A DNA stretch of 38,049 nt from an uncultured Erysipelotrichaceae bacterium. GTDB lineage: Bacteria > Bacillota_I > Bacilli_A > Erysipelotrichales > Erysipelotrichaceae. The notes beneath the pieces were generated by a model. That model had not been told where the DNA came from. It did no database searches and was given only the letters and a program-made list of their open reading frames with translations. Shown piece after piece: positions 22,319 to 31,371 of the stretch. Position numbers and translations under genes: made by a program. Position 1 is the first letter of the stretch. Every line of letters starts with the position of its first letter. The stretch is taken from contig CADABS010000027.1 of NCBI GenBank assembly GCA_902786245.1, forward strand, positions 1-38,049, read 5' to 3'.

Positions 22319-24193
22319 TCATGACCTTCCTCTCTTCTGCCGGATAAAGGCCGCAAGCACCGCAATATCCGCAGGATTGACTCCGGAAATTCTGGATGCC
22401 TGTCCGACTGTTGCCGGCTTATACTGATTCAGTTTCTGTCTTCCTTCCAGGGACAGATTCTCTACTTCATCATAGGGAAACTCCGTTCCGAGTTTCACTT
22501 CTTCCATTGCCTTGAGTTTTCCGGCTTCTCTTTTGGCTTTCTGGATATATCCTTCATATTTCAGATCGATATCGCATTGTTCTGCCAGGGCCGGATCGAT
22601 ATCCTCGCCGCTCAGCCGCATAAGGTCTGCTGTTCTGATATCCGGACGGCGGATCAGTTCATCGCCGCGCACGCCTTTATGCATTCCGGTTTCATATCCT
22701 GCCTTCTGCAGATAATCGCTGACGGCAGGATCATCCAGCAGGAATACTTTTTCCTGTATCCGGGTCTTCAGTTCCTGCAGATCCCGGGCATTCCGGAGAT
22801 ACTCTTCATAGCGCGCATCCGAAATCAGACCGACATCATGGCCTGTGCCGATCAGCCGTTCTTCCGCATTGTCATGGCGCAGCAGAAGGCGGTATTCTGC
22901 CCGGCTTGTCAGAAGCCGGTATGGTTCAAGGGTTCCCTTAGTGGTCAGATCATCGACGAGAACACCGATATACGCTTCATCCCGGCCGAAGACGACCGGT
23001 TCCTTTCCATCGAGTTTCCGGACCGCATTGATTCCGGCCATGATTCCCTGACCAGCTGCTTCTTCATACCCGGAAGTTCCGTTGACCTGACCGGCTGTAA
23101 ACAGATTCTCAATGATCTTGGACTCAAAAGACGGTTTCATCTGGATCGGATCGATTGCATCGTATTCGATTGCATATGCGTATTTTTTGATAATACAGTG
23201 CTCGAATCCCGGCAGTGTATGGGTCATTTCCTCCTGTACATCCCTTGGCAGAGAAGTGGAGAAACCCTGGACGTAGGTCGTATCCATGGAACGGGATTCC
23301 GGCTCAAGAAACAGCAGATGCCGGGGCTTGTCCTTGAAGCGGACCAGTTTATCCTCGATGGACGGACAGTAGCGCGGTCCGACTCCTTTGACAACACCGG
23401 AATACATACTCGAACGGTGCAGATTCCGGTGAATGATTTCGTGTGTCTGTTCGGTTGTATAGGTCATATAGCAGTCAACCTGCTGATCAAACGGAAGAAT
23501 CGACTTTGTTGTTTTTGAAAAGCAGATAAACGCATCGGTTCCCGGTTCTCTCTGTGTCTTTGAAAAGTCGATCGAAGAAGTCAGTACCCGGGGCGGTGTC
23601 CCGGTTTTCAGCCGGAATGTCTTCAGACCCAGACGGCGCAGAGACTCTGAGAGATCGCCCGTCGTCTCTTCCAGATCCGGTCCGCCCGGACGTACTTCAT
23701 CCGAAATCATATTGACGCCGGCCATATATGTACCGGTTGTCAGGATCACCGCATCCGCATGGATCACGGTTCCGTCTTTCAGCGTTACGCCGGTGACTCT
23801 GCTGTTTTCCGCATTGACTGCCGTTGTCATTGCCTCAAGCACAGTCAGATTTTCCTGATGGAGACAGACATCCTGCATCATTTTCGAATACAGGATCTTA
23901 TCCGACTGTACACGCAGAGCCCGGACACCCGGGCCTTTGGCGCTGTTCAGCATTTTAAACTGCAGAGCTGTCGCGTCTGCAGTGATTGGCATCTGTCCGC
24001 CCAATGCGTCAATTTCCCGGACAACGATTCCTTTGGCAGGACCGCCGACCGATGGATTGCAGGGCATTTTTCCGATATTGGCAACGCTGAGGGTCAGCAG
24101 CAGCGTCTTCTTTTTCAGCCGGGCTGCCGCAAGAGCCGCTTCAATGCCGGCATGTCCGCCGCCGATGACGATAATATCAAATTTCTCCGGCAT
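22319..24193 (-). CDS. mnmG: tRNA uridine 5-carboxymethylaminomethyl modification enzyme MnmG (GidA)
   Basis: The 624-residue FAD protein partners MnmE in modifying U34 of tRNA. I-V-I-G-G-G-H-A-G-I-E-A-A at residues 9-21 binds FAD; PCNPSVGGPAKGIVVREIDALGG and the G-Q-V-N-G-T-S-G-Y-E-E-A-A-G-Q-G segment are family signatures (quoted in part). The C-terminal helical domain that binds MnmE is complete. It overlaps the EVE-like gene by 17 bases and runs straight into the ThyX-like gene. The start ATG begins M-P-E-K-F-D, inside the preceding reading frame. Confidence 0.97.
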   Translation of the reverse strand: MPEKFDIIVIGGGHAGIEAALAAARLKKKTLLLTLSVANIGKMPCNPSVGGPAKGIVVREIDALGGQMPITADATALQFKMLNSAKGPGVRALRVQSDKILYSKMMQDVCLHQENLTVLEAMTTAVNAENSRVTGVTLKDGTVIHADAVILTTGTYMAGVNMISDEVRPGGPDLEETTGDLSESLRRLGLKTFRLKTGTPPRVLTSSIDFSKTQREPGTDAFICFSKTTKSILPFDQQVDCYMTYTTEQTHEIIHRNLHRSSMYSGVVKGVGPRYCPSIEDKLVRFKDKPRHLLFLEPESRSMDTTYVQGFSTSLPRDVQEEMTHTLPGFEHCIIKKYAYAIEYDAIDPIQMKPSFESKIIENLFTAGQVNGTSGYEEAAGQGIMAGINAVRKLDGKEPVVFGRDEAYIGVLVDDLTTKGTLEPYRLLTSRAEYRLLLRHDNAEERLIGTGHDVGLISDARYEEYLRNARDLQELKTRIQEKVFLLDDPAVSDYLQKAGYETGMHKGVRGDELIRRPDIRTADLMRLSGEDIDPALAEQCDIDLKYEGYIQKAKREAGKLKAMEEVKLGTEFPYDEVENLSLEGRQKLNQYKPATVGQASRISGVNPADIAVLAAFIRQKRGRS

Positions 24194-25082
24194 TCAGCAC
24201 CTCCGTTACCGACAGCAGCGATTCCGGAACACCTGTTCCGAGAATTTCGAATTTTACATTCTGCGGCATGCCTGCTTTGCGGATGAGCACTCTGTACATC
24301 AGCATCCTCCCGCAGATTTCTCTGATGCGGGCATCCCGGTTATTTGCCTGGGACGCAAAAGGCAGCGCAATCGTCACTGTATTGTCTTTGATCATGAGAC
24401 TGTCTGTCCGGCTGCCTCTGATCATTTCCCATTCTTCTTTTTCCACCTGCAGTGCAGCAAGCTTATGCATCATGCCGCGCTCCTTTTCGCTGCCGGCTTC
24501 CCTGCCGATCTGCTTATGGATGACCGCAATCTGATGCCGGACTGCATCCTTGGCAAAGATGATTTCCGGTGCGGTTTCCGTTCCGATTGTCCAGAGATCA
24601 ATGCCGTGCGACTGGGCTTTTTTCAGAATATTGACCGTAATCGCCGGATCGCTGCGGTCAAGATAGCAGTAAGATTCAAGATTGTTCGGTATATCCAGTC
24701 CGATTTCATCCGGATAAATCGGCGAGAGAAAGAAGACGACGTCTGTCAGATACAGACAGCTCATCTGTTTCGGCACCGGACCTTTCGCCGCCTTCTCGAT
24801 TGCTTCCTTCAGAAGCTGACGGGAATCATATCCGGTCGCCTGACCGTACTGATCCCACATCTGATACAGAGACAGTCTTTTCAGTGAATTGAAATGTGCA
24901 TATCCGATCAGACCCTTTTTCCGTCCCCTGTGCGGGCGCGCGAAAAAGAACAGAAGATCGCCTTTTCTGAAATCAGAAAATTTCTTCCGGCTGGAAAGCC
25001 GCCAGAACAGAATCGAACGGTTTCTGCACAGGCGGTGGTATTCCAGCATTTTTTCATCTGTCACATATGCAATTGAACTCAT
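24177..25082 (-). CDS. EVE/PUA-like protein with unknown C-terminal domain
   Basis: The 301-residue protein is not one I can name. Its first 165 residues have the pattern of an EVE/PUA-like fold: F-R-K-G-D-L-L-F-F-F-A-R-P, then G-L-I-G-Y-A-H-F, and later Y-L-T-D-V-V-F-F-L. EVE domains bind modified bases in DNA or RNA. The remaining 130 residues are helical and charged, with no motif I recognise. It starts just after the fhs stop with no obvious Shine-Dalgarno and ends 17 bases inside mnmG, so its translation is probably coupled to both. A role in nucleic-acid modification would fit the neighbourhood, but this is inference. Confidence 0.6.
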   Translation of the reverse strand: MSSIAYVTDEKMLEYHRLCRNRSILFWRLSSRKKFSDFRKGDLLFFFARPHRGRKKGLIGYAHFNSLKRLSLYQMWDQYGQATGYDSRQLLKEAIEKAAKGPVPKQMSCLYLTDVVFFLSPIYPDEIGLDIPNNLESYCYLDRSDPAITVNILKKAQSHGIDLWTIGTETAPEIIFAKDAVRHQIAVIHKQIGREAGSEKERGMMHKLAALQVEKEEWEMIRGSRTDSLMIKDNTVTIALPFASQANNRDARIREICGRMLMYRVLIRKAGMPQNVKFEILGTGVPESLLSVTEVLNAGEI

Positions 25083-25085
25083 AAA

Positions 25086-26753
25086 TCAGAACAGACCGTA
25101 TGTTTTCCCTTCTTCATCAATACCCATATTGACTGCTGCAGGAACTCTCGGAAGTCCCGGCATCGTCAGAATACTGCCGGTATATGCAACGACAAATCCG
25201 GCACCGGCAGAAATGCTCAGATCCTGTACATGGATCACAAAGTCAGCAGGTCTGCCCTTGAGTTTTTCGTTATCGCTTAAAGACAGAGGTGTCTTGGCCA
25301 TGCATACAGGGAGCTTGTCCCAGCCGTTTTTGATAAATGTCGCAATCTTTTCTTTTGCCAGATCGCTGTATTCAACTCCGCTGGCTCCATAGATCGTCTT
25401 CGAGATCGTTTCGATCTTTTCTTCGATCGTCTGCTCGGTATCATATACCGGCTTATATGCATTCGGCGCATCGCACAGACGGACAACTTCCGCTGCCAGT
25501 TCCTGCATGCCGTCGCCGCCTTTTGCCCATCCGTCTGCTTCCGCAACAGGATGTCCGTTTTCTTTGCACCAGTTCAGCAGCGCTTCTACTTCTTTCGGCG
25601 TATCCTTGGAGAACTTGTTGATGGCGACAACATACGGAACACCGAATGCCTTCAGCGATTCAATATGCTTTGCAAGGTTGCCTGTACCTTCCAGCAGTGC
25701 CTCTACATTTTCCTGATCCAGATCAGCCTGCTCAACACCGCCGTGCATCTTCAGCGCTCTGACTGTCGCAACGATCACGACTGCCGACGGCTTCAGTCCG
25801 GCAACGCGGCACTTGATATCCAGGAACTTCTCCGCACCCAGATCCGCACCGAATCCTGCTTCAGTAACAACATAATCCGCCAGCTTCAGCGCCAGTTTTG
25901 TAGCGATGACAGAGTTGCAGCCGTGAGCGATATTTGCGAACGGTCCGCCATGGATCAGTACCGGTGTATGTTCCAGTGTCTGAACCAGATTCGGCTTGAT
26001 CGCATCTTTCATAACAACAGTTGCCGCACCGGCAGCGCCGATATCCTTGACGGTTACCGGCTGATCGTCATATGTATAGGCAACGATGCAGCGGCCGATT
26101 CTTTCTTCAAAGTCATGAATATCGCTGGAAAGGCAGAGAATCGCCATAACTTCCGTCGCAACGGTAATGACAAAGTGATCTTTTCTTTCTACGCCGTTGC
26201 TCTTTTTGTTCTGTGCAATCGTAATATCGCGGAGCGTTCTGTCATTCATATCCAGGCAGCGCTTCCAGACGACCTTTTCAGGATCGATCTGCAGAGGGTT
26301 GCCCTGATAAATCGAATTGTCCAGAACTGCCGCAATCAGATTGTTTGCAGTTGTGATTGCATGCATGTCACCGGTGAAATGCAGATTGATGGATTCCATC
26401 GGAATGACCTGCGCATATCCGCCGCCTGTCGCTCCGCCCTTCAGTCCGAATACCGGACCCAGGGAAGGTTCACGCAGTGCTGCCATGACTTTCAGTCCTG
26501 CCTTTGACAGACCGTCTGCCAGACCGATCGTTGTTGTCGATTTGCCTTCACCGGCTTTTGTCGGATTGATTGCAGTTACAAGAATCAGCTTTCCGTCCGG
26601 CTGATCTTTTGTCTTATTGATCAGATCAAAGGAAATCTTTGCCTTTTCTTTTCCGTAAGGCTCAATATATTCCTCATCGATTCCTGCTTTTGCGGCGATT
26701 TTACGGATGTCTTCAAGTTCAGCTGCCTGGGCAATCAAAAGATCATTGTTCAT
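25086..26753 (-). CDS. fhs: Formate-tetrahydrofolate ligase
   Basis: The 555-residue enzyme makes 10-formyl-THF from formate, THF and ATP, feeding purine synthesis and initiator-tRNA formylation. T-P-type ATP loop [15 protein letters not shown] lies near residue 63, [19 protein letters not shown] follows, and [12 protein letters not shown] is in the centre. I placed the start at 26753, nine bases after GGAGGAGG; an upstream in-frame ATG would overlap recR. Its position between recR and mnmG is not the usual one and may mark a lineage-specific arrangement. Confidence 0.96.
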   Translation of the reverse strand: MNNDLLIAQAAELEDIRKIAAKAGIDEEYIEPYGKEKAKISFDLINKTKDQPDGKLILVTAINPTKAGEGKSTTTIGLADGLSKAGLKVMAALREPSLGPVFGLKGGATGGGYAQVIPMESINLHFTGDMHAITTANNLIAAVLDNSIYQGNPLQIDPEKVVWKRCLDMNDRTLRDITIAQNKKSNGVERKDHFVITVATEVMAILCLSSDIHDFEERIGRCIVAYTYDDQPVTVKDIGAAGAATVVMKDAIKPNLVQTLEHTPVLIHGGPFANIAHGCNSVIATKLALKLADYVVTEAGFGADLGAEKFLDIKCRVAGLKPSAVVIVATVRALKMHGGVEQADLDQENVEALLEGTGNLAKHIESLKAFGVPYVVAINKFSKDTPKEVEALLNWCKENGHPVAEADGWAKGGDGMQELAAEVVRLCDAPNAYKPVYDTEQTIEEKIETISKTIYGASGVEYSDLAKEKIATFIKNGWDKLPVCMAKTPLSLSDNEKLKGRPADFVIHVQDLSISAGAGFVVAYTGSILTMPGLPRVPAAVNMGIDEEGKTYGLF

Positions 26754-26773
26754 AATGGTTTTCCTCCTCCATA

Positions 26774-27367
26774 TCACATCTGCCTGCGGTCTGTTAATGC
26801 ATGCGCAAGCGTCATTTCATCAGCGTAATCCAGCAGTCCGCCGGCCGGCAGACCATGGGCAATTCTTGTGACCAGTACATCCGGGCAGGTTTCTTTCAGA
26901 AGCCTGTCAATGTACATCGCTGTTGTTTCACCATCCATCGTCGCATTCGTCGCAATGATGATTTCCTGTGCATCTGCTGCTCTTTCCACGAGCCGATCCA
27001 GATTCAGATCCTCCGGCATGATTCCCTTCGACGGTGACAGAAGACCGTTCAGTACATGATATACACCACGGTACTGTCCTGTCTTTTCCATTGCGATTAC
27101 ATCGCGTGCTGACTGTACAACGAAGATCATCTTATGGTTTCTGTCAGGGTCCGCACAGATCGGACATGTTTCTTCATCCGACAGATTTCCGCATATATGG
27201 CATGTCGTCAGCCTTGTTTTCACTTCTTCAATCGCTCTGGAGAATTCCAGGGCAGCTGACGGATCCATTTCCGTTACTGCCAGCGCATACCGTTCTGCTG
27301 TCTTTTCGCCAACACCGGGAATCCTGCGGAAGCATTCAATCAGTTTCTGCAGACTCTGCGGATACAT
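26774..27367 (-). CDS. recR: Recombination protein RecR
   Basis: The 197-residue protein loads RecA with RecF and RecO at gapped [15 protein letters not shown] near residue 15 is the HhH segment; a four-cysteine zinc finger (C-H-I-C ... C-P-I-C) follows at about 57-72, and the Toprim domain has [11 protein letters not shown] and [12 protein letters not shown]. Its ATG overlaps the ebfC stop (TAATG). RecF is also encoded in this window. Confidence 0.96.
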   Translation of the reverse strand: MYPQSLQKLIECFRRIPGVGEKTAERYALAVTEMDPSAALEFSRAIEEVKTRLTTCHICGNLSDEETCPICADPDRNHKMIFVVQSARDVIAMEKTGQYRGVYHVLNGLLSPSKGIMPEDLNLDRLVERAADAQEIIIATNATMDGETTAMYIDRLLKETCPDVLVTRIAHGLPAGGLLDYADEMTLAHALTDRRQM

Positions 27368-27678
27368 TACTCGATCCCCGGCAGACTCAGACCGGATGTT
27401 GCATTGCCAAGACGCTCTTCCCGGTCATTCGATGCATTTTCAACTGCACTGTTCATTGCAAGAAGAATCATGTCCTGCAGCATCTCTCTGTTTTCCGGAT
27501 CCATCAGGTCTTCCGCAATTGATACTTCTTCGACTTCGCAGCGGCCGTTGATTTTGATTGTTACACCATCTTCACCGCCGGAATTTCCTGTATAGATCGT
27601 CTGGTCAAGTTCTTCTTCCATCGAAGCCAGTTCTTTCTGCATTCTTTCTGCCTGTTCCATCAGTTTCTGGATATCCAT
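27367..27678 (-). CDS. ebfC: Nucleoid-associated protein, YbaB/EbfC family
   Basis: The 103-residue protein matches YbaB/YaaK: an N-terminal Met- and Gln-rich helix (M-E-Q-A-E-R-M-Q-K-E-L), a G-G-E-D-G-V-T-I-K-I-N-G beta region, and D-P-E-N-R-E-M-L-Q-D-M-I. It forms dimeric tweezers that bind DNA. The order dnaX-ebfC-recR is conserved across bacteria, and here the first gap is 2 bases and the second an overlap, so all three are co-expressed. Confidence 0.95.
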   Translation of the reverse strand: MDIQKLMEQAERMQKELASMEEELDQTIYTGNSGGEDGVTIKINGRCEVEEVSIAEDLMDPENREMLQDMILLAMNSAVENASNDREERLGNATSGLSLPGIE

Positions 27679-27680
27679 AT

Positions 27681-29333
27681 CTACTCTCCTATAATCTCGA
27701 CATTTTCCCTGCCGAACAGCCTGATGACCTTGTCTTCCGGCGTTTCCGGCTGTTCTGTATCTTTTTCATACCGTACGACCGGCTTCGCTTCCGGCAGACG
27801 GTCTTCTTTCATCATTGTGCGGAACAGTTCAGATGCTTTTCTGAAGTCATCTTCCGTTATGGCAAACAGCATCTTGTCCACACCCAGATGTTTCTTCACA
27901 AAGAAATACAATTCTCTGTTTTCTTTTCTGTCATTGATACGGTTGACTACAGCGGTGCTTCTGCACAGCAGCAATATACAGTCTTTGCCGCTGGCTGCGA
28001 TCTTTGTATCCTTCAGCAGAGACGTATATTTTCTTGTATCGAGTCCGAGAATGCCTTTCAGCTGTTCAAATGCGGCCTCATCATTTTTCTTTTCCTGTTT
28101 GGAGCACTGTACCAGCAGGGCAATGATTTCTTCTGCAGTCATTGCCTGTACAGGTTCCGCTGCAGGCAGCGGTTCTTCCTTTTCTTCTGCTGCAGGTTCA
28201 ATCACTTTTTCCGGCTGTTTTTCCGGAACCGCAGCCGGCTGGACAATTGCCTGTACCGGTCTGTCTTCCATCAGAGACAGAACAGATACTTCAAATGCAC
28301 TGGCTGCCGAAGATGCAAAACGGTATCTTTCCTTCGTTTCCAGAAGTTTTTCCGCTATATGCATGCATGTTCTGGACGTATCTGCCTGACTGAGTGTTTC
28401 CGCCTGTTCCTGACTGATGATTTTCAGAAGAGAAGCGTTGTGCGTCTGCTCATAAATGAACGTTTCTTTCAGAATATCGATCATTCCGTCCGTAAACCGG
28501 ATAAAATCAATGCCTCTTTGTTCATAGACACGTATCCTTGTCAGAATTTCGGCAAAATTACGTTCCAGGATATCGGTGATCAGTCCGATTTTCTCATCTG
28601 TTGTCGCAAGTCCGTAGATACGGTCGATATCTTCTTCGGTAATACGGTCTCCGGTATATGCCGCACACTGGTCAAGAATGGAAAGTGCATCTCTCATTCC
28701 GCCGTCGGAGAGAACCGCAATCATATCCGCCGCTGCTTTATCCAGCTGAATATTTTCTTTTGCGGCAACAAACTGCAGATGGTCGCGGATCTGATCCTTT
28801 TTCACACGTGAAAAATCAAATCTCTGGCATCTGGATATAATGGTCGGCAGCAGTTTCTGCGGATCTGTCGTTGCCAGAACGAAGATAACATTCTCCGGCG
28901 GTTCTTCCAGCGTTTTCAGCAATGCGGAAGAAGCAGCACTGGACAGCTGATGAACCTCGTCAATGATATAGATTTTCTGTTTTCCCATCATCGGTGCCAG
29001 ACGGGCACGGTCAATCAGATCACGGATATCTTCGACATGCGTTTCGTTCGCCGCATTGATTTCAATGATATCCGGATGCGTTCCTTCCGCTGCTGCGATA
29101 CAGTTTTCGCATTTTCCGCAGGGAGCTTCGCTCTTATTCTCGCAGTTGACAGCTTTCGCAAGAATTCTGGCCATTGTTGTTTTTCCGGTACCTCTCGGTC
29201 CGCAGAAAAGATATGCGTGACCGACTTTGTTTTCACGCACCGCATTTTTTATAGAACGGACAATATATTCCTGTCCGACCACTTCTTCGAATGTTGATGA
29301 CCTGTATTTCTGGTATAAAGCTGCTTTTGCCAT
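27681..29333 (-). CDS. dnaX: DNA polymerase III subunit gamma/tau
   Basis: The 550-residue clamp-loader ATPase begins M-A-K-A-A-L-Y-Q-K-Y-R and has C-G-P-R-G-T-G-K-T-T at about 45-54, a zinc module C-E-N...C-G-K-C-E-N-C, D-E-V-H-Q-L-S (Walker B) and S-R-C-Q-R-F-D (sensor). The C-terminal part after about residue 360 is the tau-type tail with a Glu/Pro-rich linker. I saw no A-rich slippery site of the E. coli kind, so a single long product is likely. AGGAG precedes the ATG; an extended -10 lies upstream. Confidence 0.96.
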   Translation of the reverse strand: MAKAALYQKYRSSTFEEVVGQEYIVRSIKNAVRENKVGHAYLFCGPRGTGKTTMARILAKAVNCENKSEAPCGKCENCIAAAEGTHPDIIEINAANETHVEDIRDLIDRARLAPMMGKQKIYIIDEVHQLSSAASSALLKTLEEPPENVIFVLATTDPQKLLPTIISRCQRFDFSRVKKDQIRDHLQFVAAKENIQLDKAAADMIAVLSDGGMRDALSILDQCAAYTGDRITEEDIDRIYGLATTDEKIGLITDILERNFAEILTRIRVYEQRGIDFIRFTDGMIDILKETFIYEQTHNASLLKIISQEQAETLSQADTSRTCMHIAEKLLETKERYRFASSAASAFEVSVLSLMEDRPVQAIVQPAAVPEKQPEKVIEPAAEEKEEPLPAAEPVQAMTAEEIIALLVQCSKQEKKNDEAAFEQLKGILGLDTRKYTSLLKDTKIAASGKDCILLLCRSTAVVNRINDRKENRELYFFVKKHLGVDKMLFAITEDDFRKASELFRTMMKEDRLPEAKPVVRYEKDTEQPETPEDKVIRLFGRENVEIIGE

Positions 29334-29354
29334 AGCTGGTCTCCTAGTCTAATA

Positions 29355-29363
29355 ATTATAACA
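29355..29363 (-). promoter_or_regulatory. Extended -10 promoter of the dnaX unit
   Basis: TGTTATAAT on the minus strand is a perfect TATAAT with the TG extension. It overlaps the T-tract of the tadA terminator, so dnaX transcription restarts exactly where upstream transcription ends. No good -35 is seen. Confidence 0.55.
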
Positions 29364-29386
29364 AAAACCTGCATATCATACAGGTT
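29363..29386 (-). terminator. Terminator of tadA
   Basis: AACCTG/CAGGTT with a 9-base loop is followed by a T-rich tract on the minus strand. The stem begins at the tadA stop codon. Confidence 0.6.
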
Positions 29387-29877
29387 TATTGTACAGATTC
29401 GGCTTTTCTTTGCTTTGCATTTTTCCTTTTCTGACGGAAAAATTCTGTCAGAATCGAACTGCATTCTTCCCGCAGGATTCCTGCAGTTACGGTTTTCGGA
29501 TAAGTGCGCAGATGCGGTATTTCCTTCACCTGAATCAGGGTATCTACTGCGCCTCCTTTCGGATCTGCAGTTCCATAGTACAGATTCCTTATTCTTGCCT
29601 GTCCGATCAGTCCGGTGCACATCATACACGGTTCCAGGGTTACATACAGATCACAGTCATCCAGACACCAGTTATTCAGTTTTTTACTGGCTTTCTGAAT
29701 GGCAATGACTTCGGCATGGGCATATGACTGCATTTTCTTTTCTTTCAGATTATGGCCTCTGGCAATAATCTTTCCATCTCTGACAATTACGCAGCCAACC
29801 GGTACTTCATCAATCAGTTCTGCTTTGTGTGCTTCTTTCAGCGCAGCACGCATATATTTCTCATGTATGTCCATCAT
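29386..29877 (-). CDS. tadA: tRNA-specific adenosine deaminase TadA
   Basis: The 163-residue zinc deaminase converts A34 to inosine in tRNA-Arg(ACG). The active site is visible as H-A-E-V-I-A-I (zinc His and catalytic Glu) and L-E-P-C-M-M-C (two zinc Cys), with G-C-V-I-V-R-D-G-K upstream. The family N-terminus (D-I-H-E-K-Y-M-R-A-A-L-K-E-A) begins at the ATGs of 29877 or 29874. There is no Shine-Dalgarno: the start codon is four bases from the U-tract of the SRP RNA gene, so mRNA must come from read-through of that RNA or from an unseen promoter. Longer reading frames pass through the SRP RNA and are not real. Confidence 0.92.
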   Translation of the reverse strand: MMDIHEKYMRAALKEAHKAELIDEVPVGCVIVRDGKIIARGHNLKEKKMQSYAHAEVIAIQKASKKLNNWCLDDCDLYVTLEPCMMCTGLIGQARIRNLYYGTADPKGGAVDTLIQVKEIPHLRTYPKTVTAGILREECSSILTEFFRQKRKNAKQRKAESVQ

Positions 29878-29880
29878 AAT

Positions 29881-29962
29881 AAAAAGCGGCACACGCAGAC
29901 AGAGGGTTGTATGGCTGCTACCTTCCGGTCCTGACCAGGTTCTATCCATGAATGCTGTGCCA
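29881..29962 (-). ncRNA. ffs: Signal recognition particle RNA (small, 4.5S type)
   Basis: On the minus strand the conserved apical domain reads GGTCAGGACCGGAAGG followed by TAGCAGCC, nearly identical to the universal SRP domain IV. A U-A pair of the usual sequence is replaced by A-U, a compensatory change that supports the fold. Ends GGCACA and TGTGCC pair to close the rod, and the transcript ends in T5. Length is about 82 bases, so this is the short form without an Alu domain, although many Bacilli have the long form. A strong promoter stands just upstream. Confidence 0.93.
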
Positions 29963-29967
29963 TGAGT

Positions 29968-29996
29968 ATTATATATTCTTTTTACTGACTTCTCAA
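29968..29996 (-). promoter_or_regulatory. Promoter of the SRP RNA gene
   Basis: TTGAGA (29996-29991), 17 bases, TATAAT (29973-29968) on the minus strand: a strong promoter, fitting a stable RNA. A parS site lies 10 bases upstream of the -35. Confidence 0.85.
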
Positions 29997-30006
29997 CAGT
30001 CTCTTT

Positions 30007-30022
30007 TGTTTCACGTGAAACA
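30007..30022. promoter_or_regulatory. parS site 1
   Basis: TGTTTCACGTGAAACA is a perfect 16-bp palindrome identical to the ParB/Spo0J parS consensus. It lies between the serS terminator and the SRP RNA promoter. A parB gene is in this window. Confidence 0.95.
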
Positions 30023-30024
30023 AT

Positions 30025-30048
30025 AAAAAGACTGCTTTCGCAGCAGTC
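30025..30048 (-). terminator. Terminator of serS
   Basis: GACTGCT/AGCAGTC with a five-base loop, followed by T5 on the minus strand, 4 bases after the serS stop. Confidence 0.88.
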
Positions 30049-30052
30049 TCAA

Positions 30053-31354
30053 TCAGAAATTCTTCTTTGTTGCGGGAGGAACGATCTTATCCTGACCGCC
30101 CATGTAAGGACGCAGAGGTTCAGGAATGTTCAGGCTTCCATCCGCATTCAGATTGTTTTCAATGAATGCAATCAGCATTCTCGGCGGGGCAACGACCGTA
30201 TTATTCAGTGTATGTGCGAAATAATTGCCGTTTTCGCCCTTTACACGGATACCCAGACGTCTTGCCTGTGCATCGCCGAGATTCGAGCAGCTTCCGACTT
30301 CGAAATATTTCTTCTGACGCGGTGACCATGCCTCGACATCACAGCTCTTTACCTTCAGATCTGCAAGGTCGCCAGAGCAGCATTCCAGTGTGCGGACAGG
30401 AATATCCAGCGAACGGAAGAAGTCAACGGAATTCTGCCAGAGCTGGTCATACCAGTACGGAGAGTCCTCCGGTTCGCATACAACGACCATTTCCTGCTTT
30501 TCAAACTGATGGACACGGTACAGACCGCGTTCTTCAATACCATGTGCGCCGACTTCCTTACGGAAACACGGGCTGTAGCTTGTCAGTGTATACGGCAGGT
30601 CTTCTTTTCTCAGAATCTGGTCAATGAATCTGCCGACCATCGAATGTTCCGAAGTTCCGATCAGATACAGATCTTCGCCTTCGATTTTATACATCATGTT
30701 CTGCATTTCCGCAAAACTCATAACACCATTGACAACACTGCCATGGATCATGAACGGCGGAATGAAGTATGTAAAGCCTCTGTTGATCATGAAATCTCTT
30801 GCATAAGAGAGAATCGATGAATGAAGACGGGCAATATCGCCTTTCAGATAATAGAAGCCGTTGCCGGATGTACGTCCTGCACTGTCAATATCGATACCGT
30901 CCAATGCTTCGAGAATATCGGTATGATACGGAATATCATAATCAGGAACAACCGGATCGCCGTATTTCTGAATTTCAACATTTTCACTGTCATCTTTGCC
31001 GATGGGTACAGAAGGATCGATGATATTCGGAATGATCATCATACGGTTGCGGATTTCCGCATTCAGTTCTTCTTCCCTCTTTTCAAGGTTTTCGAGTTCT
31101 TCGCCGATTTCCTTGACTCTTGTTTTGGCAGCTCCTGCTTCAGCTTTTTTTCCTTCTCTCATGAATGAACCGATTTCTTTGGAAATACGGTTGCGGTCTG
31201 CACGGAGCGCATCGCCTTTTGTCTTCGCTGCACGGTATTCTTTATCCATTTCAGCGACTTCATCGACCAGTACGAGTTTTTCATCCTGGAATTTCTTTTT
31301 AATATTTTCTTTTACGATTTCAGGATTTTCACGGATCAGTTTAATATCAATCAT
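30053..31354 (-). CDS. serS: Seryl-tRNA synthetase
   Basis: The 433-residue class II synthetase starts M-I-D-I-K-L-I-R-E-N-P, followed by the long antiparallel coiled-coil arm (about 25-105) that reads the tRNA-Ser variable arm. Motif 2 (F-R-K-E-V-G-A-H-G, then H-Q-F-E-K-Q-E) and motif 3 near the C-terminus (L-N-N-T-V-V-A-P-P-R) are intact. I chose the ATG at 31354, 6 bases after AGGAGG; longer frames run back through the T-box leader. It is controlled by a serine T-box and closed by its own terminator, so it is monocistronic. Confidence 0.97.
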   Translation of the reverse strand: MIDIKLIRENPEIVKENIKKKFQDEKLVLVDEVAEMDKEYRAAKTKGDALRADRNRISKEIGSFMREGKKAEAGAAKTRVKEIGEELENLEKREEELNAEIRNRMMIIPNIIDPSVPIGKDDSENVEIQKYGDPVVPDYDIPYHTDILEALDGIDIDSAGRTSGNGFYYLKGDIARLHSSILSYARDFMINRGFTYFIPPFMIHGSVVNGVMSFAEMQNMMYKIEGEDLYLIGTSEHSMVGRFIDQILRKEDLPYTLTSYSPCFRKEVGAHGIEERGLYRVHQFEKQEMVVVCEPEDSPYWYDQLWQNSVDFFRSLDIPVRTLECCSGDLADLKVKSCDVEAWSPRQKKYFEVGSCSNLGDAQARRLGIRVKGENGNYFAHTLNNTVVAPPRMLIAFIENNLNADGSLNIPEPLRPYMGGQDKIVPPATKKNF

Positions 31355-31371
31355 AGTTCCTCCTAATAAAA

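Noticed and set aside
27681-28300. Programmed frameshift in dnaX
   Set aside because: No slippery A-run with a following hairpin was found; the frame is continuous to the end.
28800-28820. Third parS site in dnaX (TTTCACACGTGAAA)
   Set aside because: The CACGTG centre is right, but I count only 12 of 16 matches to parS, and the left arm is shifted.
29200-29400. SRP RNA between tadA and dnaX as in Bacillus
   Set aside because: The gap is only 52 bases and holds a terminator and promoter; the SRP RNA is on the other side of tadA.
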